Below the pieces are notes generated by a model, which worked only from the letters and a program-made list of their open reading frames with translations, had not been told where the DNA came from and did not search any database. From Atlantibacter subterraneus (lineage in GTDB: Bacteria; Pseudomonadota; Gammaproteobacteria; Enterobacterales; Enterobacteriaceae), in assembly GCF_027853245.1 (NCBI RefSeq), contig NZ_JAPTZM010000008.1: a DNA stretch of 64,000 nucleotides; one strand, written 5' to 3'. A program made the position numbers and the translations under genes. This document shows, piece by piece, positions 17,102 through 26,282 of the stretch; positions within the stretch are counted from its first letter, which is position 1; every line of letters begins with the position of its first letter.

Positions 17102-19807
17102 ATGCTAATCAAATTATTAACTAAAGTTTTCGGTAGCCGTAATGACCGTTCCCTGCGCCGTATGCGCAAAGCCGTATCAGCCATTAATGCAATGGAACCC
17201 GCGCTGGAAAAGCTGTCTGATGACGAGCTAAAAGCGAAAACCACAGAATTCCGTGCGCGTCTGGAAAAAGGCGAAACCGTGGAAAGCCTGCTTCCTGAAG
17301 CGTTTGCGGTGGTGCGTGAAGCCAGTAAGCGCGTATTTGGCATGCGCCACTTTGATGTTCAGCTGATGGGCGGTATGGTGCTGAACGATCGCTGCATCGC
17401 GGAAATGCGCACCGGTGAAGGTAAAACCCTGACCGCAACGCTGCCCGCTTACCTGAACGCGTTAAGCGGCAAAGGGGTTCACGTGGTGACGGTGAACGAC
17501 TACCTGGCCCAGCGCGATGCGGAAAACAACCGTCCGCTGTTTGAATTCCTCGGCATGACCGTTGGCATCAACCTGCCGGGTATGCCAGCTCCGGCGAAAC
17601 GCGAAGCGTACGCTGCGGATATCACCTACGGCACCAACAACGAATACGGCTTCGACTATCTGCGCGACAACATGGCGTTCAGCCCTGAAGAACGCGTACA
17701 GCGTAAACTGCACTATGCGCTGGTGGATGAGGTGGACTCCATCCTGATCGATGAAGCGCGTACCCCGCTGATCATCTCCGGTCCGGCGGAAGACAGCTCC
17801 GAGCTGTACAAAAAAGTAAACAAAATCATCCCGCATCTGGTGCGTCAGGAGAAAGAAGACTCCGACACCTTCCAGGGCGAAGGCCACTTCTCCGTTGATG
17901 AGAAAGCGCGTCAGGTCAACCTGACCGAACGCGGTCTGGTGCTGATTGAAGAACTGCTGGTGAATCAAGGCATTATGGAAGAGGGCGAGTCGCTTTACTC
18001 GCCGACCAATATCATGCTGATGCACCACGTGACGGCGGCGCTGCGCGCTCACGCCTTGTTCACCCGCGACGTGGATTACATCGTCAAAGACGGCGAAGTC
18101 ATTATCGTCGATGAGCATACTGGCCGTACCATGCAAGGCCGTCGCTGGTCTGATGGCCTGCACCAGGCTGTAGAAGCCAAAGAAGGCGTAGACATTCAGA
18201 ACGAAAACCAGACGCTGGCGTCTATCACCTTCCAGAACTACTTCCGTCTGTATGAGAAGCTGGCAGGTATGACCGGTACTGCGGATACCGAAGCCTTTGA
18301 ATTCCGCTCCATCTACAAACTCGACACCATCGTGGTACCGACCAACCGTCCGATGATCCGTAAGGATATGCCTGACCTGGTCTACATGACCGAGATGGAC
18401 AAAATCGCCGCGATTATCGAAGACATCAAAGAGCGTACCGCCAACGGCCAGCCGGTGCTGGTGGGGACTATTTCGATTGAAAAATCTGAAGTGGTTTCCA
18501 ATGAACTGACCAAAGCGGGCATTGCGCATAACGTTCTGAACGCCAAATTCCACGCCAACGAAGCGGCTATCGTCGCACAGGCGGGTTATCCGGCAGCGGT
18601 GACCATCGCCACCAACATGGCGGGCCGTGGTACCGATATCGTGCTGGGCGGTAGCTGGCAGGCGGAAGTCGCTGAGCTGGAAGACCCAACGCCGGAGCAA
18701 ATCGCCCAGATTAAAGCCGACTGGCAGGTGCGTCACGAAGCCGTGCTGGCGTCCGGCGGTCTGCATATCATCGGTACCGAGCGTCATGAATCGCGCCGTA
18801 TTGATAACCAGCTGCGTGGCCGTTCCGGTCGTCAGGGCGATGCCGGTTCTTCTCGCTTCTACCTCTCCATGGAAGATGCCCTGATGCGTATTTTCGCCTC
18901 GGATCGCGTATCCGGGATGATGCGCAAGCTGGGTATGAAACCGGGCGAAGCGATTGAACACCCGTGGGTAACCAAAGCCATCGCTAACGCCCAGCGCAAA
19001 GTAGAAAGCCGTAACTTTGATATTCGTAAGCAGCTGCTGGAATATGATGATGTCGCCAACGACCAGCGTCGTGCGATCTACACCCAGCGTAACGAACTGC
19101 TGGACGTGTCTGATATCAGCGAAACCGTAAACAGCATCCGTGAAGATGTGTTCAAAGCGACCATCGATGCCCATATTCCGCCGCAGTCTCTGGAAGAGAT
19201 GTGGGATATCCCGGGGCTTCAGGAGCGCCTGAAAAACGACTTCGATCTGGATCTGCCGATTGCCGAGTGGCTGGATAAAGAGCCGGAACTGCATGAAGAG
19301 ACCCTGCGCGAGCGTATTCTGCAGAACGCCATTGAGGTATATCAGCGTAAAGAAGAAGTGGTTGGCGCTGAGATGATGCGTCACTTCGAAAAAGGCGTGA
19401 TGCTGCAAACCCTCGACTCCCTGTGGAAAGAGCACCTGGCGGCGATGGACTACCTGCGTCAGGGCATCCATCTGCGTGGTTACGCGCAGAAAGATCCGAA
19501 GCAGGAGTACAAGCGCGAGTCGTTTGCTATGTTCGCGACCATGCTGGAATCCCTGAAATATGAAGTCATCAGCACCCTGAGCAAAGTCCAGGTGCGGATG
19601 CCGGAAGAAGTGGAAGCCATGGAGCAGCAGCGTCGTGAAGAAGCTGAGCGTCTGGCACAGATGCAGCAGCTCAGCCATCAGGACGATGACAGCGCGGCAG
19701 CCGCAGCGCTGGCGGAGCAGAGCGGCGAGCGTAAAGTGGGCCGTAACGATCCGTGCCCGTGCGGCTCCGGTAAAAAATACAAACAGTGCCATGGCCGCCT
19801 GAGCTAA
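17102..19807 (+). CDS. secA: Preprotein translocase ATPase SecA
   Basis: Motor that drives unfolded preproteins through SecYEG. It has 901 residues, as in E. coli. Walker A is G105-EGKT and the DEAD-like Walker B is D209-EVD. The second nucleotide-binding domain carries NMAGRGTDIVLGG and GRSGRQGDAG. The C-terminal zinc site that binds SecB and ribosomes is complete: C885, C887, C896 and H897. In E. coli mutT follows in the same direction; here a terminator and the convergent gene hemW follow instead. Confidence 0.99.
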   Translation: MLIKLLTKVFGSRNDRSLRRMRKAVSAINAMEPALEKLSDDELKAKTTEFRARLEKGETVESLLPEAFAVVREASKRVFGMRHFDVQLMGGMVLNDRCIAEMRTGEGKTLTATLPAYLNALSGKGVHVVTVNDYLAQRDAENNRPLFEFLGMTVGINLPGMPAPAKREAYAADITYGTNNEYGFDYLRDNMAFSPEERVQRKLHYALVDEVDSILIDEARTPLIISGPAEDSSELYKKVNKIIPHLVRQEKEDSDTFQGEGHFSVDEKARQVNLTERGLVLIEELLVNQGIMEEGESLYSPTNIMLMHHVTAALRAHALFTRDVDYIVKDGEVIIVDEHTGRTMQGRRWSDGLHQAVEAKEGVDIQNENQTLASITFQNYFRLYEKLAGMTGTADTEAFEFRSIYKLDTIVVPTNRPMIRKDMPDLVYMTEMDKIAAIIEDIKERTANGQPVLVGTISIEKSEVVSNELTKAGIAHNVLNAKFHANEAAIVAQAGYPAAVTIATNMAGRGTDIVLGGSWQAEVAELEDPTPEQIAQIKADWQVRHEAVLASGGLHIIGTERHESRRIDNQLRGRSGRQGDAGSSRFYLSMEDALMRIFASDRVSGMMRKLGMKPGEAIEHPWVTKAIANAQRKVESRNFDIRKQLLEYDDVANDQRRAIYTQRNELLDVSDISETVNSIREDVFKATIDAHIPPQSLEEMWDIPGLQERLKNDFDLDLPIAEWLDKEPELHEETLRERILQNAIEVYQRKEEVVGAEMMRHFEKGVMLQTLDSLWKEHLAAMDYLRQGIHLRGYAQKDPKQEYKRESFAMFATMLESLKYEVISTLSKVQVRMPEEVEAMEQQRREEAERLAQMQQLSHQDDDSAAAAALAEQSGERKVGRNDPCPCGSGKKYKQCHGRLS

Positions 19808-19830
19808 TCGGCAACTGCACTAAAAACAAA

Positions 19831-19860
19831 AGCCCCCGCTACGTAGCGGGGGCTTTTTTT
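19831..19860 (+). terminator. Bidirectional terminator between secA and hemW
   Basis: A perfect 24 bp palindrome (arms AGCCCCCGCTAC and GTAGCGGGGGCT) is followed by seven T on the + strand and preceded by an A-rich run, which serves as the T run on the - strand. It can end transcription of secA and of the convergent hemW operon. It lies on the rearrangement junction. Confidence 0.93.
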
Positions 19861-19878
19861 ATGGGCCGTTAACCACCA

Positions 19879-21015
19879 TCAGTCAGCGAGAAACAGCTCC
19901 AGCAGAGAGTTAAGGAACAGTTTTCCGTGCTCGGTGATCTGCCAGTATTCCGGCGTTTCTACTAAATAACCGAGGCTCAGCGCCTGGTCGATTTGTGCAC
20001 GAATCGTTGTTTCACTCAGGCCGGTATAACGCGTAAACTCGGCGCGCGGCGCAGCTTCCAGCAGCCGGAAGCGGTTCATAAAGAACTCGAACGGCTTATC
20101 TGCGTCCTCAACATCATGCTGCCGGTCGAGATAGTTGCCCTGCATATAGCCGCGCGGATGACGGGTTTTCGCGGTGCGTAAAATCCTGCCGTCCGGGAAG
20201 GTGATTTTCCCGTGCGCCCCGCAGCCAATTCCTAAGTAATCGCCGAAGCGCCAGTAGTTGAGGTTGTGCTGGCACTGATAGCCCGGTTTAGCATAGGCCG
20301 AGGTTTCATACTGCTGATAGCCCGCCGCGCTCAGCAACTGATGCCCCTGCTCGAAGATATCCCACAGCGCATCGTCGTCAGGTAACACCGGCGGACGCGA
20401 ACCAAACATGGTGTTCGGCTCAATGGTCAATTGATACCAGGAGAGGTGCGGCGGATTGAGCGCAATCGCCTGGCGCAGATCGTCTAACGCCTCGTCCAGC
20501 GACTGGTCCGGCAGCCCGTGCATTAAATCCAGATTAAAGCTGCGCAGCCCCAGAGAACTCGCCAGATGCGCGGCGCGTTTTGCTTCTTCCGGGCCGTGAA
20601 TACGCCCCAGACGCGTGAGCTTGGTCTGTTCAAAACTCTGCACGCCGATGGAAATACGGTTCACCCCGGCGCGCTGATAGTCAACGAAGCGGTCGGCCTC
20701 TACGGTGCCGGGGTTAGCTTCCATGGTGATTTCTGCATCGGCGCGTAGATTTAAGCGCGCCCGCACCCCGTCCAGCAGCGCTTGCATTGCCGGGCCGGAA
20801 AGCAGGCTGGGCGTACCGCCGCCAATAAAAATAGTGCTGACTGCCCGTTCCTGAGCCATCGCCGCATCGTTATCCAGATCGGCTAACAGATGCTGTACAT
20901 AATCATCATGAGGCACTTCGCCCTTGAGCGCGTGGGAATTGAAATCGCAGTAAGGGCATTTCTGCACGCACCAGGGGATATGAATATACAGGCTCAGAGG
21001 TGGCAAATTAGCCAT
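19879..21015 (-). CDS. hemW: Radical SAM heme chaperone HemW
   Basis: Radical SAM protein that inserts heme into apoproteins; earlier annotated as an oxygen-independent coproporphyrinogen oxidase homologue. It has 378 residues, as in E. coli. The iron-sulfur motif is C16-VQK-C20-PY-C23-DF. As in known HemW proteins, phenylalanine stands where true HemN has a fourth cysteine, so it should not have coproporphyrinogen oxidase activity. The start overlaps the rdgB stop by 8 bp; it is the last gene of yggS-yggT-yggU-rdgB-hemW. Confidence 0.96.
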   Translation of the reverse strand: MANLPPLSLYIHIPWCVQKCPYCDFNSHALKGEVPHDDYVQHLLADLDNDAAMAQERAVSTIFIGGGTPSLLSGPAMQALLDGVRARLNLRADAEITMEANPGTVEADRFVDYQRAGVNRISIGVQSFEQTKLTRLGRIHGPEEAKRAAHLASSLGLRSFNLDLMHGLPDQSLDEALDDLRQAIALNPPHLSWYQLTIEPNTMFGSRPPVLPDDDALWDIFEQGHQLLSAAGYQQYETSAYAKPGYQCQHNLNYWRFGDYLGIGCGAHGKITFPDGRILRTAKTRHPRGYMQGNYLDRQHDVEDADKPFEFFMNRFRLLEAAPRAEFTRYTGLSETTIRAQIDQALSLGYLVETPEYWQITEHGKLFLNSLLELFLAD

Positions 21016-21601
21016 GTCGCATTGCTTCCAGTAACTGTTTCAACGCCTGTCCACGGTGGGAAATGGCGCTTTTTTCTTCGCGGGTCAATTCTGCGGCGGT
21101 TTTGCCTTCAGAGGGGACATAAAAAATTGGGTCGTAGCCAAAGCCGCCTTCACCGGCGGGCGCGCGGGTGATTTCGCCCGGCCAGACGCCGTGGAACACC
21201 AGCGGGGTCGGATCATCGGCGTGACGCAGATAAACCAGAACGCAGTGGAACTGCGCCTGACGCTGCCCGTCCGGCACGTCATTTAACGCGACCAGCAGCT
21301 TTTCCAGATTCTGGCGATCGCTGGCGTCTACCCCGGCGTAACGCGCAGAGTAAATGCCCGGCGCGCCGCCCAGCGCGTCTACCGCCAGTCCGGAATCATC
21401 AGCGATAGCCGGCAAGCCAGTAATGGCCGCCGCATGACGGGCTTTGAGTATTGCGTTCTCAATAAAGGTCAGGCCGGTTTCTTCCGCCGACTCAACGTCT
21501 AAATCGGTCTGTGCGACGATATCCAGGCCAAAATCGCGCAGCAGCGACGCGAGTTCACGCACTTTACCGGCATTTCCGGTAGCGAGGACAACTTTTTGCA
21601 T
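21008..21601 (-). CDS. rdgB: XTP/dITP diphosphatase RdgB
   Basis: House-cleaning nucleotidase that hydrolyses dITP, dHAPTP and XTP to monophosphates, keeping deaminated purines out of DNA. It has 197 residues, as in E. coli. The Ham1-family start MQKVVLATGNAGKVREL, the central DDSGLAVDALGG and the FGYDPIF motif are all visible. It lies between yggU and hemW in a five-gene operon. Confidence 0.97.
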   Translation of the reverse strand: MQKVVLATGNAGKVRELASLLRDFGLDIVAQTDLDVESAEETGLTFIENAILKARHAAAITGLPAIADDSGLAVDALGGAPGIYSARYAGVDASDRQNLEKLLVALNDVPDGQRQAQFHCVLVYLRHADDPTPLVFHGVWPGEITRAPAGEGGFGYDPIFYVPSEGKTAAELTREEKSAISHRGQALKQLLEAMRHG

Positions 21602-21616
21602 AGTGAAATCCTGTGA

Positions 21617-21904
21617 TTAAAGCAGTGCCGCTATGGCGGGCGGGATCTGTTGCGGTTCAATAATTATGATGTGTTTGTGACGGCCAGTTTCGCCTTTTTC
21701 GATCGTCACCTGGCTTTTTGGGACGCGAAACTGCTTAGCGAGGAATTTTACCAGATGCGCATTGGCCTGGCCGTCAACCGGCGGGGCGGTGATGGCGATT
21801 TTTAATTCATCGCCATGCAGTCCAATAATCGCGTCGCGGCTGGCCTTCGGCTGAATATACAGCCGAAGCGTCAGCCGGTCCGCAGTTTGCTCCACGGCAC
21901 TCAT
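21617..21904 (-). CDS. yggU: DUF167 family protein YggU
   Basis: Small soluble protein of the conserved DUF167 family with no firm function; 95 residues from ATG 21904. The ATG overlaps the yggT stop (ATGA), so translation is coupled. An upstream in-frame ATG at 21916 would add four residues inside yggT. Family features seen are the KASRDAIIG segment and PPVDGQANAHL, the most conserved stretch. Confidence 0.93.
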   Translation of the reverse strand: MSAVEQTADRLTLRLYIQPKASRDAIIGLHGDELKIAITAPPVDGQANAHLVKFLAKQFRVPKSQVTIEKGETGRHKHIIIIEPQQIPPAIAALL

Positions 21905-22467
21905 AGCGCCATCCACAGCCCCGGCAGCAGCATATTTCCGGTGCTTTGCAGCAGTTCCATCATGCCCATGTTCAGTACATACAGCAGCAGGACCAGCACC
22001 ATCGGCGAGAAATCAATCCCACCCATCGCGGGCAGCATACGGCGGATCGGCGACAGCAGCGGTTCGGTCAGCTGCATCAACACATACTCGACCGGGCTAC
22101 GGCCACGGCTAATCCAGCTCATTAACGCCATCACCAGCAGTACCCAGAACACCAGCAGGCCGATGGTTTTGAGCAGGATAAGCAGCGCGGCAATCCAGAT
22201 AATCGGCTGGAAAGTGATGACCATAAACAGCACCATCGACTTGATCAGGCTAAGCACGAACGCCATCACTAATGACGCCGTATCAATCGGGCCCATTGAC
22301 GGGAGGATACGGCGCAGCGGCCCGACGATAGGTTGCGTTGCTTTTACAACGAACTGAGCGAGGGGATTGTAGAAATCGCAACGCGCCCACTGCATCCAGA
22401 TGCGTAACAGCATCACCATGGTATACAGCTCAAGCGCGGTGGAAATCAGGAAAGTCAACGTCTTCAT
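21901..22467 (-). CDS. yggT: YggT family membrane protein
   Basis: Inner-membrane protein made of two YGGT domains in tandem, each with two hydrophobic helices and a conserved WISRGRSPVEY- or RCDFYNPLAQF-type loop. It has 188 residues, as in E. coli. The family has been linked to osmotic or potassium homeostasis and, next to yggS, to cell envelope upkeep; the biochemical role is not settled. It is coupled to yggU by a 4 bp overlap, and yggS ends 15 bp upstream. Confidence 0.94.
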   Translation of the reverse strand: MKTLTFLISTALELYTMVMLLRIWMQWARCDFYNPLAQFVVKATQPIVGPLRRILPSMGPIDTASLVMAFVLSLIKSMVLFMVITFQPIIWIAALLILLKTIGLLVFWVLLVMALMSWISRGRSPVEYVLMQLTEPLLSPIRRMLPAMGGIDFSPMVLVLLLYVLNMGMMELLQSTGNMLLPGLWMAL

Positions 22468-22482
22468 GGCATTCCTCTGTGG

Positions 22483-23196
22483 TTATTGTCCTTGATGTGC
22501 CTGGTAATTGCGCGCGCCGAAAATGGCAGTGCCGATGCGCACCATGGTGCTCCCGGCAGCAATCGCCGCATCCATATCGTCACTCATTCCCAGAGAAAGG
22601 GTATCGACGGCAGGGTAACGATTTTTAAGCGCGCTAAATGCTACAGCCATTTGCTGTGCCACGGCAAACTGCCTTTCATAACTTGACTCAGGCGCGGGGA
22701 TTGCCATCAGGCCGCGTAGCGTCAGGCCCGGCAGTTCCGCCACCTGGCTTGCCAGCTCATCCAACTCGCTAAGGGTAATACCGGATTTACTGTTTTCATC
22801 GCTAATATTGATTTGAATCAGCACGTTAAGCGGCGGCATCGCTTTCGGACGCTGGTCACTGAGCCGGGTGGCGATGCGCAGCCGGTCGATGGTATGGCAC
22901 CAGTCGAAGTGCTCGGCCACCAGACGGCTTTTGTTGGACTGTAACGGCCCGATAAAGTGCCACTGCAACCCGGACACGCCCGCGTCGGCGAAGTGGCGGA
23001 TTTTTTCCACCCCTTCCTGCACATAGTTCTCACCGAATGCTCGCTGACCGGCGGCAATGGCTTCTTCGATATCACTCGCAGGTTTTGTTTTGCTGACTGC
23101 AAGCAACGTAACTTCTTGTGTAGATCTGCCGCAGCGTAACGCAGCCGCTGAGATCTTTGCTTTTATCTGCGCTAAGTTGCGCGCTATATCACTCAT
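22483..23196 (-). CDS. yggS: PLP homeostasis protein YggS
   Basis: Cytoplasmic pyridoxal-phosphate-binding protein with a fold-type III barrel and no known catalytic activity; it balances free PLP and affects amino-acid metabolism. It has 237 residues (E. coli 234). The PLP lysine is K36 in LAVSKTKPA, and the phosphate-binding end GMSDDMDAAIAAGSTMVRIG is intact. It is the first gene of the operon running to hemW and diverges from yggR with a gap of only 17 bp, so the two promoters must lie inside the opposite genes or overlap. Confidence 0.96.
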   Translation of the reverse strand: MSDIARNLAQIKAKISAAALRCGRSTQEVTLLAVSKTKPASDIEEAIAAGQRAFGENYVQEGVEKIRHFADAGVSGLQWHFIGPLQSNKSRLVAEHFDWCHTIDRLRIATRLSDQRPKAMPPLNVLIQINISDENSKSGITLSELDELASQVAELPGLTLRGLMAIPAPESSYERQFAVAQQMAVAFSALKNRYPAVDTLSLGMSDDMDAAIAAGSTMVRIGTAIFGARNYQAHQGQ

Positions 23197-23213
23197 GATC
23201 GTCGGGAAGCTGT

Positions 23214-24191
23214 ATGGAAATGGAAGAAATGGTGGCCCTTAGTGTAAAGCATAATGTTTCGGATCTACACCTGTGCAGCGACTTACCGGCGCGATGGCGG
23301 CGTAAAGGCGCGCTGGAATGCGCGCCAGAGGGCGCACCACCGCCGCATACGCTGCTTGAGCAGTGGTTATCGGCTGAGCAGCTGCAGATATTTTCCCGCC
23401 AGGGCCAGCTTGATTTTGCGGTCACTCTGGCGAATGGCGCGCGTCTGCGCGCTAATGCGTTCCAGCAATCTCAGGGGATTTCGCTGGCGCTGCGTATTTT
23501 GCCCCAGACCGCGCCACAGCTCGATACGCTGGGCGCGCCAGCGCGGCTGCGGGAACTGCTTGGCGCTCAGGACGGGCTGATTCTGGTTACCGGCGCGACG
23601 GGCAGCGGGAAATCCACCACCCTGGCTGCAATGGTCAATGAACTTAACCGAACGTTAAGCGGCCATATTCTGACGCTGGAAGATCCCATTGAATATCTCT
23701 ACACCAGCGACAAGTGCCTGATCCAACAGCGCGAGGTGGGTACCCACTGCGACAGCTTTAGCGACGGGCTGCGCGGGGCGTTGCGTGAAGATCCTGATGT
23801 GATCCTGTTGGGCGAACTGCGCGACAGCGAAACGATCCGGCTGGCATTAACCGCTGCGGAAACTGGCCATCTGGTGCTGGCGACGCTGCATACCCGCGGC
23901 GCGTCCCAGGCGGTTGAACGGCTGGTGGATGTGTTCAGCGCCGAGGAGAAAAACACAATCCGCAGCCAGCTGGCGGGCAGCCTGAAAGCGGTGCTGGCGC
24001 AAAAGCTGATCCTGACGGCGCAGGGCACGCGGGCAGCGCTGTTTGAACTGCTGATCAACACGTCTGCCGTGGCGAATCTGATCCGGGAAGGCAAAACCCA
24101 TCAACTGCCCGGCATATTGCAGACCGGGCAGCAGTATGGGATGCAAAGTTTTGAACAGAGCCTGCAAAAGCTGACGATGATGCAGGCTTAA
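23214..24191 (+). CDS. yggR: PilT-like ATPase YggR
   Basis: Secretion-type hexameric ATPase of the PilT/PilU family, 325 residues (E. coli 326). Walker A is G127-ATGSGKST, the Asp box is LTLEDPIEY, Walker B is DPDVILLGELRD, and the His box is HLVLATLHTRGA. No pilin or pilus assembly genes are nearby, as in E. coli, so the partner system is elsewhere or the role is different. A second in-frame ATG lies at 23220. It converges on ruvX with 10 bp between stops. Confidence 0.93.
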   Translation: MEMEEMVALSVKHNVSDLHLCSDLPARWRRKGALECAPEGAPPPHTLLEQWLSAEQLQIFSRQGQLDFAVTLANGARLRANAFQQSQGISLALRILPQTAPQLDTLGAPARLRELLGAQDGLILVTGATGSGKSTTLAAMVNELNRTLSGHILTLEDPIEYLYTSDKCLIQQREVGTHCDSFSDGLRGALREDPDVILLGELRDSETIRLALTAAETGHLVLATLHTRGASQAVERLVDVFSAEEKNTIRSQLAGSLKAVLAQKLILTAQGTRAALFELLINTSAVANLIREGKTHQLPGILQTGQQYGMQSFEQSLQKLTMMQA

Positions 24192-24201
24192 AGGAACAGC
24201 G

Positions 24202-24618
24202 TTAACCGTGATTCTCGAAGTAACTTTCCAGGATAATCACGGCGGAGGCGGAATCGATGCTGCCCTTGTTTAGTGCCCGAAAGCCGCCGCGCTCGAACAG
24301 GCCGGCGCGCGCTTCCACGGTGCTCAGGCGCTCGTCCTGTAATTCGACCTTGACGCCGAAACGGCCATGCAGGCGATTGGCGAATTTACGCGCCCGGTCG
24401 GTAAGCGGCTGGTTGGTGCCGTCCATATTCAGCGGCAACCCGACCACCACCAGTTCAGGTTGCCACTCTTTGAGCAGCTTTTCGAACTGCGTCCAGTCAG
24501 GGGTGCCGTCGTTGGCTTTTATCGCCGTGAGCGGGCGCGCGGTGCCGGTGATGCGCTGCCCGATAGCCACGCCGATGCTTTTGGTGCCGAAGTCAAAGGC
24601 CAGTAAGGTTCCGCTCAT
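24202..24618 (-). CDS. ruvX: Holliday junction resolvase-like nuclease RuvX (YqgF)
   Basis: RNase H-fold protein, essential in E. coli and involved in 16S rRNA 5' maturation, although first named as a Holliday junction resolvase. It has 138 residues, as in E. coli. The N terminus LAFDFGTKSIGVAIG carries the first acidic residue, GLPLNMDGT the middle motif, and DERLSTVEA plus SIDSASAVIILESY the later acidic residues. The start touches the yqgE stop at 24618. Confidence 0.96.
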   Translation of the reverse strand: MSGTLLAFDFGTKSIGVAIGQRITGTARPLTAIKANDGTPDWTQFEKLLKEWQPELVVVGLPLNMDGTNQPLTDRARKFANRLHGRFGVKVELQDERLSTVEARAGLFERGGFRALNKGSIDSASAVIILESYFENHG

Positions 24619-25181
24619 CAGGCATGCCCCGCCGTACCCGGCATGGTGTGGATATCAATGCCGATAAGTTTAGCGGCCTCGCGCCAGCGATCGGCAATCG
24701 GCGTGCGGAACAGGATATTCATGTCCGCCGGGGCGGTCAGCCAGGAGTTCTCAAGGATTTCGCGCTCCAGTTGGCCCTTTTCCCAGGAGGAGTAGCCCAG
24801 CGCGACGATCACTTCTTCAGGCTGGGAATCCGTGCCCAGCGTTTCCAGCACGTCACGGGAAGTGGTGATAATAGTGTTATCAGAAATCCGGATACTGGAA
24901 TTAAATTTATCCGGCGGCGTATGGAGGATAAAACCGCGATCTTCAGCCAGCGGACCGCCGACGAATACCGGTTTATCCAGGCGGATCGCCGGATCGCGCG
25001 GTTCAGGAATGATTTTAAGTTTCTGCAGAACGCCGTCCACCTTCAAGTTTTCCAGCGGCTTATTGATGATGAGCCCCATAGCGCCGTCCTCGTTATATTC
25101 GCAAATATAAACGACGGCGCGGCGGAACAGCGGGTCCTGCAGGCCTGGCATGGCAATAAGAAAGTGATGCTGTAAATTCAT
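24618..25181 (-). CDS. yqgE: YqgE/AlgH family protein
   Basis: Conserved UPF0301 (AlgH-like) protein of 187 residues, function not established. The family hallmark GHFLIAMP-type start appears as HHFLIAMPGLQDPLFRRAVV, followed by DGAMGLIINKPL and a central GGPLAEDRGFILH. It shares its stop/start base with ruvX and lies downstream of gshB; the gshB-yqgE-ruvX order is widely conserved in gammaproteobacteria. Confidence 0.95.
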   Translation of the reverse strand: MNLQHHFLIAMPGLQDPLFRRAVVYICEYNEDGAMGLIINKPLENLKVDGVLQKLKIIPEPRDPAIRLDKPVFVGGPLAEDRGFILHTPPDKFNSSIRISDNTIITTSRDVLETLGTDSQPEEVIVALGYSSWEKGQLEREILENSWLTAPADMNILFRTPIADRWREAAKLIGIDIHTMPGTAGHA

Positions 25182-25317
25182 ATCAGCGGTCTGTTTCCCT
25201 GGTTAAAAAAACATCTTCGCCCAGTATGCGGGGAAAGTAGTGGTCTGTCACTCCTCGGAGGAGAGCATTACAGAATAGATAATAAAGGTAGGTGCGGGGT
25301 CCCTCCCGCACGGGAAA

Positions 25318-26265
25318 TTACTTCGCCAGGCGTTTTTCGATGGCGTCCATCAGCATGCCGGTAATAGAAATGGGGAACTGCGCTTCGATTTCGCGGATGC
25401 AGGTTGGGCTGGTCACGTTAATCTCAGTTAAGCGATCGCCGATGATATCTAAACCAACGAAAATCAGCCCCTTAGCTTTCAGCGTCGGCCCGACGCGGCG
25501 GGCGATTTCCCAGTCGCTTTCGGTTAACGGACGCGGTTCGCCACGACCACCGGCCGCCAGGTTGCCACGCGTTTCGCCGCCCTGCGGAATACGCGCCAGG
25601 CAGTACGGAACCGGTTCGCCGTCGACAACCAGCACGCGCTTATCACCGTCGACAATCGCGGGCAGATAGTTCTGCGCCATGCAGTAGCGGGTGCCCAGTT
25701 GAGTCAGCGTTTCGGCAATCACCGACAGGTTTGGGTCGCCTTCTTTAACGCGGAAAATCGAGGTGCCGCCCATGCCGTCCAGCGGTTTCAGAATGATGTC
25801 GCCATGCTCCTGCCAGAAGGCTTTCAGCTGCGCCTTATTGCGCGTTACCAGAGTTTGCGGTGTCAGGTCCGGGAACCAGGCGGTGAACAGCTTTTCGTTG
25901 CAGTCGCGCAGGCTCTGCGGCTTGTTGACGATCAGCGTGCCCTGTTCTTCGGCGCGCTCCAGAATATAGGTGGCGTAAATAAACTCGGTATCAAACGGCG
26001 GATCTTTACGCATCAGCACCACGTCGAGGTCTGCCAGCGCGATGTCCTGCTCGCTGGTGAAGTCGTACCATTTGTCGTAATTCTGCTCGACGCTCAGCAG
26101 GCGGGTGCGGGCGCGGCCCTGGCCGTTGATCAGATAGAGATCGGCCATTTCCATATAGTGCAATTCATAGCCGCGACGTTGGGCTTCCAGAAGCATGGCG
26201 AAGCTGCTGTCTTTCTTAATATTAATGGTTGCGATGGGGTCCATCACAATGCCGAGCTTAATCAT
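25318..26265 (-). CDS. gshB: Glutathione synthetase GshB
   Basis: ATP-grasp ligase that joins glycine to gamma-glutamylcysteine to form glutathione. It has 315 residues (E. coli 316). The N-terminal GIVMDPIATINIKKDSSFAM, the ATP-binding KPLDGMGGTSIFRV and the metal-binding end GLDIIGDRLTEINVTSPT are typical. The 136 bp before yqgE contain a short GC-rich hairpin (25292-25311) without a clear T run, so readthrough to yqgE is likely. Confidence 0.97.
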   Translation of the reverse strand: MIKLGIVMDPIATINIKKDSSFAMLLEAQRRGYELHYMEMADLYLINGQGRARTRLLSVEQNYDKWYDFTSEQDIALADLDVVLMRKDPPFDTEFIYATYILERAEEQGTLIVNKPQSLRDCNEKLFTAWFPDLTPQTLVTRNKAQLKAFWQEHGDIILKPLDGMGGTSIFRVKEGDPNLSVIAETLTQLGTRYCMAQNYLPAIVDGDKRVLVVDGEPVPYCLARIPQGGETRGNLAAGGRGEPRPLTESDWEIARRVGPTLKAKGLIFVGLDIIGDRLTEINVTSPTCIREIEAQFPISITGMLMDAIEKRLAK

Positions 26266-26282
26266 TATGTTCTCCTGTGAAG

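Noticed and set aside
17462..19792. 776-codon open frame on the - strand across secA
   Set aside because: It is an antisense shadow of secA caused by strong codon bias; its histidine- and glutamine-rich translation matches no protein family and it has no start context.
19808..19878. Assembly chimera as the explanation of the secA-hemW join
   Set aside because: Not excluded, but less likely: no repeat that would cause a misjoin is seen at the boundary, the junction is a clean terminator, and the two ends are at equal distance from oriC on the E. coli map.
20641..21015. HemW as a coproporphyrinogen III oxidase
   Set aside because: The iron-sulfur motif has phenylalanine in place of the fourth cysteine of HemN, which fits the heme chaperone family instead.
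23214..24191. yggR as part of a local type IV pilus locus
   Set aside because: No pilin, prepilin peptidase or assembly gene is nearby; it is the solitary PilT-like gene typical of this neighbourhood.
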